Positions 25,819 through 33,138 of a stretch of DNA of 47,395 nt are shown in pieces. Position 1 is the first letter of the stretch, and each line of letters starts with the position of its first letter. Origin of the DNA: an uncultured Prevotellaceae bacterium (lineage in GTDB: Bacteria > Bacteroidota > Bacteroidia > Bacteroidales > Bacteroidaceae); NCBI GenBank assembly GCA_902774795.1, contig CACYKA010000017.1:1-47395 (forward strand). The letters are read 5' to 3'. The translations under genes and the position numbers were made by a program. The notes under the pieces are model-generated. The model did not search any database. It worked only from the letters and a program-made list of their open reading frames with translations, and had not been told where the DNA came from.

Positions 25819-25908
25819 TATCTTTGTCTACGCGCATTGGATGGCGACGGATTTGTTAATGGAACAGACATTCAGGAAGTAATCAACATCATTGTTAACT
25901 CTCAATAA
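25819..25908 (+). pseudogene. stray dockerin-like C-terminal tail
   Basis: The frame from 25834 reads ALDGDGFVNGTDIQEVINII, then VNSQ and stop TAA at 25906-25908. It is nearly the same as the end of the GH53 protein (NEDGIVNGTDIQEI...VNAQ), but a stop codon at 25816-25818 closes the frame and there is no start. It is the last 25 codons of a second secreted-enzyme gene, left after a deletion or recombination, with the composite hairpin element lying at the junction. Confidence 0.8.
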
Positions 25909-25916
25909 CTGATTCT

Positions 25917-26822
25917 CTAGTGTGCTATATTCCTTGGGTGATGGTGTTCTATCTCGTCACGGAGGGTGGTCATGTCAATGTGGGTGTAAATCTCTGTCGT
26001 TCCGATGCTTTCGTGGCCCAGCATTGCCTGAATGGCTCGAAGGGAGCAGCCGCCTTCAAGCAATGCGGTTGCAAAGGAATGGCGCAGGGTATGCGGTGAA
26101 ATGGTCTTTTTTATGCCGGCATCCTTGGCATACTGCTTTATCATAATGAGAATCATAGTGCGCGTAAGATGCGCTCCCCTACGGTTGAGGAAGACATAAT
26201 CTTCCTCGCCTTTTTTTATTACCATCTTATTACGGTCGTCATACCACAGATGCAACTCCTTGATGGCATCATCGGAGATAGGGACGAGACGTTCCTTGGA
26301 GCCCTTTCCCATAACACGCACATAGCGTTCCTCTTCATAGACCTGTGACAGACGCAGCGTCACAAGCTCCGACACACGCAGGCCGCACGAGAACAGCACC
26401 TCTATGATGGCGCGATTACGGTGTCCCTCCCATTTGCTGAGGTCTATGGCACCTTTCAGCATATCGACTTCTTCAGTAGAGAGTACTTCCGGCAGATGCT
26501 TTGCCTGTATGGGAGCCTCCAGCAGTTCCGATGGGTCTTGGTCGATAAAACCGTCTATTTCCAAGAATTTATAGAAAGCCCTGATGCCGCACAGTATGCG
26601 TGCATGCGACGATGGGGCGATGCCTAAGTCGAACAGCGAGGCAGAGAATTCCTCAAGGTCGGCAAGGGTGAGTTTCTGGACCCTGCCCTCTATGTTCTCC
26701 TCCTGACCGAATTTCTCCACCACCCAGGTGTAAAGCAACGAGACATCGTGCATGTATGCCTCCAACGTATTTGAAGACAATCCCTTCTGTAAACGCAAAT
26801 ATCGACGGAATTTACTTTTCAT
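25917..26822 (-). CDS. xerD: tyrosine recombinase XerD-like
   Basis: A 301-residue site-specific recombinase that resolves chromosome dimers at dif. The start at 26822 (MKSKFRRYLRLQKGLS) is preferred, because the -7 element at 26842-26849 places the further upstream ATG (26861) outside the transcript. The SAM-like N-terminal core-binding domain precedes the catalytic domain with SCGLRVSEL (Arg), GKGSKERLVP (Lys), HTLRHSFATALLEGG (His, Arg), LGHESIGTTEIYTH (His and nucleophile Tyr). Length and spacing are those of XerC/D rather than a phage integrase, and no attachment site or prophage lies beside it. It is divergent from the DUF4369 gene. Confidence 0.9.
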   Translation of the reverse strand: MKSKFRRYLRLQKGLSSNTLEAYMHDVSLLYTWVVEKFGQEENIEGRVQKLTLADLEEFSASLFDLGIAPSSHARILCGIRAFYKFLEIDGFIDQDPSELLEAPIQAKHLPEVLSTEEVDMLKGAIDLSKWEGHRNRAIIEVLFSCGLRVSELVTLRLSQVYEEERYVRVMGKGSKERLVPISDDAIKELHLWYDDRNKMVIKKGEEDYVFLNRRGAHLTRTMILIMIKQYAKDAGIKKTISPHTLRHSFATALLEGGCSLRAIQAMLGHESIGTTEIYTHIDMTTLRDEIEHHHPRNIAH

Positions 26823-26841
26823 CTTTACTACAAAGCGTGTG

Positions 26842-26900
26842 CAAAGATACAAAAAATTCATAATTCATAATTCATAATTCATATTTTTTTTTTACCTTTG
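26842..26900. promoter_or_regulatory. divergent promoters around an AATTCATA tract
   Basis: TATCTTTG on the minus strand (26842-26849) serves xerD and TACCTTTG on the plus strand (26893-26900) serves the DUF4369 operon. Between them lies the tract AATTCATA repeated four times (26852-26883), which fills the place of both -33 elements. Confidence 0.65.
26852..26883. repeat. short-period tract, AATTCATA
   Basis: Four copies of an 8-nt unit. It lies between the two divergent promoters, so changes in copy number would alter their spacing. Confidence 0.75.
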
Positions 26901-26922
26901 CACGCAAAAACAATAAAATGCA

Positions 26923-28143
26923 ATGAAAACTATACATTCGCACATTTTTTCATTTTTTCATTCTTTCATTTTTCGGCATGTTGCATGCTGCGCTGTTCTG
27001 ATAGCTGCAATGTGCTCATGCTCCGACAATTTTCACGTAGAGGGAACAATAACAGAGGCTAAGGATTCCACCCTCTATTTCGAACACATGAGCCTTGACG
27101 GAGTGGTCGTAATGGATTCCATTGTCCTCGATGAAGACGGCGATTTTGATTTCTCATTCAAAGGTAATGAGACTCCTGAATTCTACCGCCTGCGTATAGC
27201 AAGAAACATCATCAACGTCAGCATCGACTCAACAGAGACTGTCACCTTCAAGGCCTCCTACCCCACTATGGCGTCACAGTATGAGGTAGAAGGCAGCGAC
27301 AACTGTAAGCGCATAAAGGAACTTTCCATCCTCCAGCAGCAGCTGTTGGCAAAGATTATTGCCGTGAACAATACTACCGGCATCACCTACAAGGAGACAG
27401 AGGACAGCATCAACAACATGATTGAGCAATATAAGGACTATGTGCGCACCAACTACATCATCAAAGACCCGCGTGCTGCATCCTCTTACTTTGCACTGTT
27501 CCAGACCATCGGCAACAGGCTTATCTTCCAGCCGCAGGAGTCGGAAATGGATATCCGCACCTTTGCTGCCGTAGCAACCGCCTGGGACACTTACTATGGC
27601 GGCGAAGCCGGCGCCAATGGAGAGGTGAAACATGTGGATAGAGCCGAGAATCTGCATAATATCGCCATCGAAGGCCTGAAGGCCCTGCGCATCAAGCAGG
27701 CAAGGGAATACGGCCCTGCCATAGATCCTGATAAGGTACAGGTGATTTCGGTCTTTGATATTCCACTTAACGACAACAAGGGCAAGAGACGCTCGCTGAC
27801 AGAGTTCAAGGGCAAGGTAGTACTGCTTGACTTCCACGCTTTCTCCATGCCTGAATCAGTACAGCGCATCATGATGCTGCGCGACATCTATAACAAATAC
27901 CACGACAGAGGATTCGAGATTTATCAGGTCAGCGTGGATGACAACGAACACTACTGGAAGACCAAGACGTCAGCCCTGCCTTGGGTTTGCGTACACGACC
28001 CTGCAGGGGTGGAGTCGGAATACCTGCAGAAGTATAATGTCACCCAGATACCAACCTTCTTCCTTATTGACAAGAATAACTCGCTCGAAAAGCGAGACAG
28101 CCAGATAAAAGACTTAGACAGTGAAATCCAATCCCTCCTCTAA
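26923..28143 (+). CDS. DUF4369 / thioredoxin-like lipoprotein without CxxC
   Basis: A lipoprotein signal ends in IAAMCSC, followed by a DUF4369 domain (VEGTITEAKDSTLYFEHM...) and a TlpA/AhpC-like fold in the last 130 residues (FKGKVVLLDFHAFSMPESVQ, VTQIPTFFLID with the cis-Pro). The redox CxxC is replaced by Met-Pro-Glu-Ser (about 309-312), so it cannot be a thiol oxidoreductase. The N-terminus (SHIFSFFHSFIFRH) is encoded by a CATTTTTT short-period tract. It heads an operon in which the HAD-RibF gene overlaps it by 23 nt. Confidence 0.85.
   Translation: MKTIHSHIFSFFHSFIFRHVACCAVLIAAMCSCSDNFHVEGTITEAKDSTLYFEHMSLDGVVVMDSIVLDEDGDFDFSFKGNETPEFYRLRIARNIINVSIDSTETVTFKASYPTMASQYEVEGSDNCKRIKELSILQQQLLAKIIAVNNTTGITYKETEDSINNMIEQYKDYVRTNYIIKDPRAASSYFALFQTIGNRLIFQPQESEMDIRTFAAVATAWDTYYGGEAGANGEVKHVDRAENLHNIAIEGLKALRIKQAREYGPAIDPDKVQVISVFDIPLNDNKGKRRSLTEFKGKVVLLDFHAFSMPESVQRIMMLRDIYNKYHDRGFEIYQVSVDDNEHYWKTKTSALPWVCVHDPAGVESEYLQKYNVTQIPTFFLIDKNNSLEKRDSQIKDLDSEIQSLL
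26943..26975. repeat. CATTTTTT tract inside the lipoprotein signal region
   Basis: CATTTTTT, CATTTTTT, CATTCTTT, CATTTTT in frame encode HIFSFFHSFIFR just before the hydrophobic core of the signal peptide. Confidence 0.6.
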
Positions 28144-29593
28144 ACTACTGCTCTTCGACTTCGGAGCAATACTCGTAGGACTTGACAAGCAGCGCTGCAT
28201 CCGTGCCCTGAGAAAGGTAGGATGTGGCGAGATAGCCAGCTATGTCGATGAACACCGTAGCGAAGACCTCTTTCACGAACTGGAGCTGGGCGGCTCGAAA
28301 GAGAATTTCTGCCAGGAAGCACGCGAGAAGAGCGGCAGCAACACTTCCGATGAGGATGTATGCTGGGCATGGAACGAACTGCTGACAGGCATTCCTACGG
28401 AAAAACTGCGGTTTATCCGTCATCTTCACGACGATTTGGGCTATAAGACCGCCATTCTCTCCAATACCAACTGGATTCATTGGGAGAAGTCTGAACAATA
28501 CTTCCAGGTGGAAGGACTGACCGTCAAGGATTATTTCGACTATATCTTCCTGTCATGCGACCTCGGTATGATAAAGCCTGACAAAGAAGTTTACCAGCGT
28601 GTTATTGACGAGACAGGAATTCCTGCAAAGGACATCCTCTTTATTGACGACAGCATCACCAACTGCATGGGAGCTCATGCTCTTGGCATTCGTACCATCC
28701 ACGATCCCAGCGGCAATGCCTGGATGCAGCCAAAGGCGGCTGTCATAGGGAACTTCGACGGAATACATCTGGGACATCAGTATATTATTGACTGCCTGAA
28801 ACAATTGGCGTCAGACTATCCTACCCCACTCTCCACCGTCGCCATCACATTCGACCGCCATCCGAGAGTTCTGTTCGACAGCTCGTTCATACCCAAATAT
28901 ATCACCCCCCTGAAAGAGAAGGAACGCCAGCTGCTCAAATATGGACTGGACAGCGTAGCCATCATGCCCTTCAACAAGGACTTTGCAGAGATTTCCGCAT
29001 ACGACTTCATGAAGTTTATGCACGATGAAATGGGCATAAAAATTCTGCTCATAGGCTATGACAACAGATTTGGTGCCAGGAAAGACGGACAGGAAGAGGG
29101 CTTTGAGGACTATCAGCGCTACGGACGTGAGATAGGTATAGAGGTTGTTCAGGCATCACCCAGGGAAGCATCCGACAAGCATGTTTCCTCCTCTGTAGTA
29201 AGACGCCAGCTTCTCAGCGGAGACATCGAGGCGGCAAGCGAAAGTCTCGGACGGCGCTTTTCTGTAACGGGAAAAGTTGTCAAGGGCCATCAGAACGGCA
29301 GGAAGATAGGTTTTCCTACGGCAAACATCATACCACGTGAAGACCAGCTGCTGCCTCCAAACGGTGTATATGCCACTATGGTCGGAGGCCGTAAGGCAAT
29401 GACGAATATCGGCACCCGCCCCACTTACGACGGGCATCGGCTTACCATCGAGACATACATACTAGACTTCAACGAAGACTTATATGACAAGGAGATAACC
29501 GTTGAATTCGTACGTTACATAAGGAACGAGCAGGCCTTTGCCTCGCCACAGGAACTTATGGAACAGATAAAAAAAGACATTGAGACAATATGA
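28121..29593 (+). CDS. ribF: HAD phosphatase fused to RibF (riboflavin kinase/FAD synthetase)
   Basis: The start is GTG at 28121, overlapping the previous gene by 23 nt; no ATG comes before the HAD motif. Residues 1-203 form a HAD subfamily-IA phosphatase of the YihX/YrfG kind: LLLFDFGAILVGLD (nucleophile Asp13), AILSNTNWIHW, MIKPDKEVYQRV, ILFIDDSITNC. Residues 205-490 are RibF: AAVIGNFDGIHLGHQ (nucleotidyl transferase), VSSSVVRRQL, then the riboflavin kinase part RRFSVTGKVVKGHQNGRKIGFPTAN. RibF makes FMN and FAD from riboflavin. Here the usual 15-residue N-terminus of RibF is replaced by the HAD domain. HAD enzymes supply the riboflavin-pathway phosphatase step or hydrolyse FMN, so a metabolic link is plausible but unproven. 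Confidence 0.9.
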   Translation: MKSNPSSKLLLFDFGAILVGLDKQRCIRALRKVGCGEIASYVDEHRSEDLFHELELGGSKENFCQEAREKSGSNTSDEDVCWAWNELLTGIPTEKLRFIRHLHDDLGYKTAILSNTNWIHWEKSEQYFQVEGLTVKDYFDYIFLSCDLGMIKPDKEVYQRVIDETGIPAKDILFIDDSITNCMGAHALGIRTIHDPSGNAWMQPKAAVIGNFDGIHLGHQYIIDCLKQLASDYPTPLSTVAITFDRHPRVLFDSSFIPKYITPLKEKERQLLKYGLDSVAIMPFNKDFAEISAYDFMKFMHDEMGIKILLIGYDNRFGARKDGQEEGFEDYQRYGREIGIEVVQASPREASDKHVSSSVVRRQLLSGDIEAASESLGRRFSVTGKVVKGHQNGRKIGFPTANIIPREDQLLPPNGVYATMVGGRKAMTNIGTRPTYDGHRLTIETYILDFNEDLYDKEITVEFVRYIRNEQAFASPQELMEQIKKDIETI

Positions 29594-30375
29594 AAAAGAC
29601 GATACTTTTTCTCTTTACATTCATCGCTTTACAGCTGTTCACGGGATTTGCCACGAACACAATAGCAAAGCTATGGTTTCCTGACGCCGACCCGACCATT
29701 ACGCTACTCATCAGCCTTGCTTCATGCTCCATAGCGATTATAGCCCTTTTCCTCGGCCTTAAATGGTGTCCTGTGAGCCGCCACTACATTCGCACGAAGC
29801 CTTGGGGAACCCTGATATGGTCAGCACTTCTCGGCATCGGCATGATAATCCCCATCACATGGGCACAGGAGTTTATTCCTGATTCATGGCGCATAGACCT
29901 CATCGGCGACGAACTCACCAAGATACTTCAGACCAGTGAGGGATATTTCGTAGTGTGCCTGCTTGCTCCGCTGTCGGAGGAGATAGTCTTCCGTGGAGCC
30001 ATCATCAGGGCTATACTGAAGTGGAAATCAGAAAGCGGTACATCAAAGGTCTCTGCAGAATGGCTTGCTATTGTCGTCTCTGCCCTGCTCTTTGCCGTTA
30101 TCCACGCCAATCCGGCACAGATACCTGCCGCCATCGTCTTCGGAATACTGCTGGGATGGCTCTTCATAAAGACGGGCAGCATCGTCCCGGGTTGTATCAT
30201 CCATTGGATAAACAACAGCTTCGCCTACGTGATGCTGAAGATTTTCCCCACCGTACCTATCGACGCTCATCTTGCCGACTACTTTAACGGCAACCAAATG
30301 GCTGTGGCGCAGGCAGTTATAGCATCATTGTTCATTGCCCTTCCATCGCTGTACCAACTCATCAAGGCAAGATGA
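29590..30375 (+). CDS. CPBP intramembrane metalloprotease
   Basis: A polytopic membrane protein of the CAAX/Rce1-like (CPBP, ABI) family. The catalytic motifs are LLAPLSEEIVFRGAIIR (Glu-Glu and Arg), FAVIHANPAQIPAAIVFG (His) and GSIVPGCIIHWINNSFAYV (His and Asn). Seven or eight helices are visible. Bacterial members are thought to cleave membrane-anchored peptides; substrates are mostly unknown. It overlaps both neighbours by 4 nt (ATGA), so translation of the operon is coupled. Confidence 0.88.
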   Translation: MKKTILFLFTFIALQLFTGFATNTIAKLWFPDADPTITLLISLASCSIAIIALFLGLKWCPVSRHYIRTKPWGTLIWSALLGIGMIIPITWAQEFIPDSWRIDLIGDELTKILQTSEGYFVVCLLAPLSEEIVFRGAIIRAILKWKSESGTSKVSAEWLAIVVSALLFAVIHANPAQIPAAIVFGILLGWLFIKTGSIVPGCIIHWINNSFAYVMLKIFPTVPIDAHLADYFNGNQMAVAQAVIASLFIALPSLYQLIKAR

Positions 30376-30953
30376 TACACACCACATATTTCGGAAACAT
30401 CGAGTGGTACAGAAATCTTCTTTCTGCCATACAGCCCTACGGCTCTGCCCATGCCTTGAAGGACATTATTGATGCCGATGAACACTGGCAGAAACAGACA
30501 GAGCGCAACCGCTGCATTATAGCTACCGCCAATGGCACGCAGATGTTGAGTGTGCCGATAACTGTTCCGGATTATGCGCAAAAGCCTGTCAGCACAAAGG
30601 ACATACTCATCAGCGACCACGGAAACTGGCGGCATCTGCATTGGAATGCCCTAGCCTCTGCTTACGGAATGTCCCCGTTCTTTGACTATTATGCTGATGA
30701 CATACAACCGTTTTTCTCGGAGAAATGGGAGAAATTGTATGATTATAACCTTGCCATTATAAATAAGGTGATAGAGTTATTAGGTGGAGATGAAATAATA
30801 AAGCAGCGTATTTTCAGTAACAGCACCGCTGATGCTGCACCAATGAAGCCCTATTACCAAACATTCCAAAAACGTCACGGATTCATACCCAACCTTTCAA
30901 TCCTCGACCTCCTCTTCAACGAAGGTCCAGAAAGCATACTATACATCCTATAA
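30372..30953 (+). CDS. WbqC-like family protein
   Basis: This 193-residue protein matches the WbqC-like family (PF08889), linked in other bacteria to O-antigen and modified sugar loci. Visible: TTYFGNIEWYRNLL at the N-terminus, ERNRCIIATANGTQMLSVPI, DHGNWRHLHWNALASAYGMSPFFDYY, and a C-terminal NLSILDLLFNEGPES. The biochemical role is not clearly established. It is the last gene of the operon and overlaps the CPBP gene by 4 nt. Confidence 0.85.
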   Translation: MIHTTYFGNIEWYRNLLSAIQPYGSAHALKDIIDADEHWQKQTERNRCIIATANGTQMLSVPITVPDYAQKPVSTKDILISDHGNWRHLHWNALASAYGMSPFFDYYADDIQPFFSEKWEKLYDYNLAIINKVIELLGGDEIIKQRIFSNSTADAAPMKPYYQTFQKRHGFIPNLSILDLLFNEGPESILYIL

Positions 30954-30976
30954 CCCATAAACTTTAAACTTTATAA

Positions 30977-31010
30977 GAAAGCCCTCTGTGCGATAACACG
31001 GAGGGCTTTC
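30977..31010. terminator. bidirectional hairpin after the WbqC operon
   Basis: A 14-bp stem (GAAAGCCCTCTGTG / CACGGAGGGCTTTC, one G-U) with a 6-nt loop lies 24 nt after the WbqC stop. The T run after it is weak in both directions. Confidence 0.65.
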
Positions 31011-31186
31011 ATTGCCTTTTCAGGCGAAATTCAATAAACATTTAATTACATTCATTTTAGCCTATACCTTCTCAGGTACGAAGACTAAAAAAGAGGTTTT
31101 CGATCTTCACAGACAGAAAAGCCCCAAAACAAAAAAACTTTTATCATCACCTTGCGGGAGGTTTATTCAACCGCAGTACAAAGGTA
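30977..31186 (-). ncRNA. candidate small RNA
   Basis: On the minus strand a -7 element TACCTTTG (CAAAGGTA at 31179-31186) is followed by about 200 nt without a credible ORF, ending at the hairpin at 30977-31010. The stretch contains GGTT-gaata-AACC, TACCT-GAGA-AGGTA and GCC-TGAAAA-GGC hairpins. No known RNA family was recognised, and the -33 element is poor (spacing 23 nt). Confidence 0.25.
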
Positions 31187-31451
31187 GGAAAATAAATGAA
31201 ATTATATTATACCAAGCCTTAGAACAAATGGTTTTATAACGTTCATTAACACTAAAGGCGTATAATTAACATCCGTTCACTCTATTTTTGGCTAAATTCG
31301 ACGTTATTTTGGCAAAAAGTAGGATTTTGTCAAAAACGTCTATAATTTTAGTTCATCTTTTCCTACCGCAACCCCAGTGTTTATCTCACATCCCGCCCCC
31401 TGCGTTGGTAATAGTTCGATAATACAAAAAAATGAAAAATTTTCAATTTTG
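31187..31451. other. intergenic gap without recognised content
   Basis: This 265-nt A/T-rich stretch, with 31011-31178 on its other side, has no gene I can support; a plus-strand 75-codon frame at 31012-31239 has no ribosome site or similarity. It ends at the S41 promoter. Confidence 0.5.
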
Positions 31452-31483
31452 TTTGGTATTTTACTCACTAAATCGTATCTTTG
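31452..31483 (+). promoter_or_regulatory. promoter of the S41 peptidase gene (decides the start)
   Basis: TTTG at 31452-31455, 20 nt, TATCTTTG at 31476-31483. It lies 16 nt before ATG 31500, which excludes the longer in-frame ORF from 31377. Confidence 0.75.
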
Positions 31484-31499
31484 CACCATAATTTGCACT

Positions 31500-33050
31500 A
31501 TGAAAAGAAAAATTGTTACTTTAGCTATACTTTTGTTTGCTATATGCAATGCCATATATGCCGATGACAAACCTGCAGTGAAGAATCATCGTTTTGACGT
31601 GATGCGAAACCTTGAAACCTTTACTGCCCTGTATAAGAATCTTGACATGATGTATGTGGATTCACTGGATCCTGACAAGACTGTGGGTATCGGCATCAAG
31701 GCAATGCTGCGTTCTCTTGACCCATATACAGAGTATTATCCTGCCAGCGAGGTGAAAAACCTGAAGACCATGCTGACGGGCAAATATGCTGGTATAGGAG
31801 CCCTGATAAAGCATGACCTCAGGGACAGTTGCATCGTCATTGATGAACCATACGAGAATATGCCGGCATCAATAGCAGGACTTAAGAAGGGTGACAAGAT
31901 TATATCCATCGACGACTCGCTGATGGAGGGAAAAAAGGTTGACTATGTCTCAAGCCATCTAAGGGGCGAGGCTGGAACCACCTTCACCCTGAAAATAGAG
32001 CGTGACGGAAAAATCATAAAGAAAAAGATTACGAGAAAGTCAATACAGCTGCCCTGTGTGCCTTACTACGGAATACTTGACAAGGAGAACGGTATCGGAT
32101 ACCTTCTTCTGACACAGTTTACGGACGAGTGCTCACGCGACATCCGCAGGGCATTAGTGGAAATGAGGGAACAGGGCATGAAATCTCTCATCTTCGACTT
32201 AAGAAATAACGGCGGCGGTGCCCTGGCTGAAGCAATAAAAATAGTGAATATGTTTGTGCCCAAAGGGGTTACAATTGTTACAACCAAGGGAAAAATTGCA
32301 CGCTCCAACAACGAATACAAGACAGAATCTGAACCGCTGGACACCGTAATGCCCGTAATGATACTGGTGAACGAGAACAGTGCTTCTGCCAGCGAGATAA
32401 CGGCTGGCGCCCTGCAAGACCTCAAGAGGGCAACAATAATAGGCAAGAAGACCTATGGCAAGGGACTTGTGCAGCAGCCTATGGAACTGCCTCACGATGC
32501 TTCGTTTAAGGTTACTACCTCACGGTATTACCTGCCAGCAGGAGAATGTGTGCAGGGCATTGGTGTGAAACCCGACATTGAGGTAGCCAACGACTCCCTG
32601 CCGAACATTGCAGCATACCTGTGTTCCTCTGGTCTTGACTCTACGGAGGTTGTCTTCCATTGGGAAGTGGACTATATCAAGGCGCATAAGAAGATAGCTC
32701 CTGCTACGGAGTTTCACCTTACCGACGCTGAATGGAACAACCTCAAGGAGGCTATACTGAAGAGCGGCTTCAAATATGACCGCGAAACCAGCAATGAGCT
32801 CGATGAATTGATTAAGATTGCTAAGTTTGAAGGCTACTATGACGATGCCAAGGACGAGTTTGAGGCTCTGAAAACCAAGCTAAGCCATAACCTTTCGAAG
32901 GAACTTGACAAGAACCGCAGCATAATACAGCGTCTCGTAGAGCAGGAAATAGTGACTGCATATTACTACCAGAAGGGAAGCGTTGCATGCACCCTGCAGC
33001 ATGACAAACAGGTAAAGAAAGCGGTGGAAGAGTTGAGCGGTAAGCGGTGA
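31500..33050 (+). CDS. S41 family C-terminal processing peptidase
   Basis: A periplasmic protease of the CtpA/Prc type, 516 residues with a signal peptide (MKRKIVTLAILLFAICNAIYA). A PDZ domain (GIGALIKHDL...GDKIISIDD) is followed by the S41 core: IFDLRNNGGGALAEA, ENSASASEITAGALQD with the probable nucleophile Ser296, then Lys321 and Gln325 in GKKTYGKGLVQQP, matching the Ser-Lys-Gln triad of CtpB. Such enzymes trim C-termini of exported proteins. The last residues (LSGKR and the stop) are encoded by a GCGGTTA-type short-period tract that continues into the intergenic region. Confidence 0.92.
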   Translation: MKRKIVTLAILLFAICNAIYADDKPAVKNHRFDVMRNLETFTALYKNLDMMYVDSLDPDKTVGIGIKAMLRSLDPYTEYYPASEVKNLKTMLTGKYAGIGALIKHDLRDSCIVIDEPYENMPASIAGLKKGDKIISIDDSLMEGKKVDYVSSHLRGEAGTTFTLKIERDGKIIKKKITRKSIQLPCVPYYGILDKENGIGYLLLTQFTDECSRDIRRALVEMREQGMKSLIFDLRNNGGGALAEAIKIVNMFVPKGVTIVTTKGKIARSNNEYKTESEPLDTVMPVMILVNENSASASEITAGALQDLKRATIIGKKTYGKGLVQQPMELPHDASFKVTTSRYYLPAGECVQGIGVKPDIEVANDSLPNIAAYLCSSGLDSTEVVFHWEVDYIKAHKKIAPATEFHLTDAEWNNLKEAILKSGFKYDRETSNELDELIKIAKFEGYYDDAKDEFEALKTKLSHNLSKELDKNRSIIQRLVEQEIVTAYYYQKGSVACTLQHDKQVKKAVEELSGKR

Positions 33051-33116
33051 GCGGTTAGCGGTTCTTGCTCTGGCAAGCGGCAAAGCCGAGCGAACGGTTA
33101 GCGGTTAACGGTTAGA
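33031..33116. repeat. short-period tract, GCGGTTA/GCGGTGA, across a stop codon
   Basis: Copies of a 7-nt unit (GCGGTAA, GCGGTGA, GCGGTTA) begin inside the S41 gene, provide its TGA stop and run on; a 30-nt segment with a CTTGC-TCTG-GCAAG hairpin interrupts them before three further copies (ACGGTTA, GCGGTTA, ACGGTTA). Confidence 0.7.
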
Positions 33117-33138
33117 ACTAATAAACTAAATAAAGACT

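Noticed and set aside
25917-26822. Phage or integrative-element integrase
   Set aside because: Length, motif spacing and isolation from tRNA or phage genes fit housekeeping XerD better, though no dif site was seen.
28121-28130. FMN riboswitch before ribF
   Set aside because: The gene lies inside an operon, overlaps its neighbour and has no leader in which a riboswitch could sit.
31012-31239. 75-codon ORF
   Set aside because: No ribosome site, promoter or similarity, and it overlaps the operon hairpin region and a minus-strand transcript candidate.
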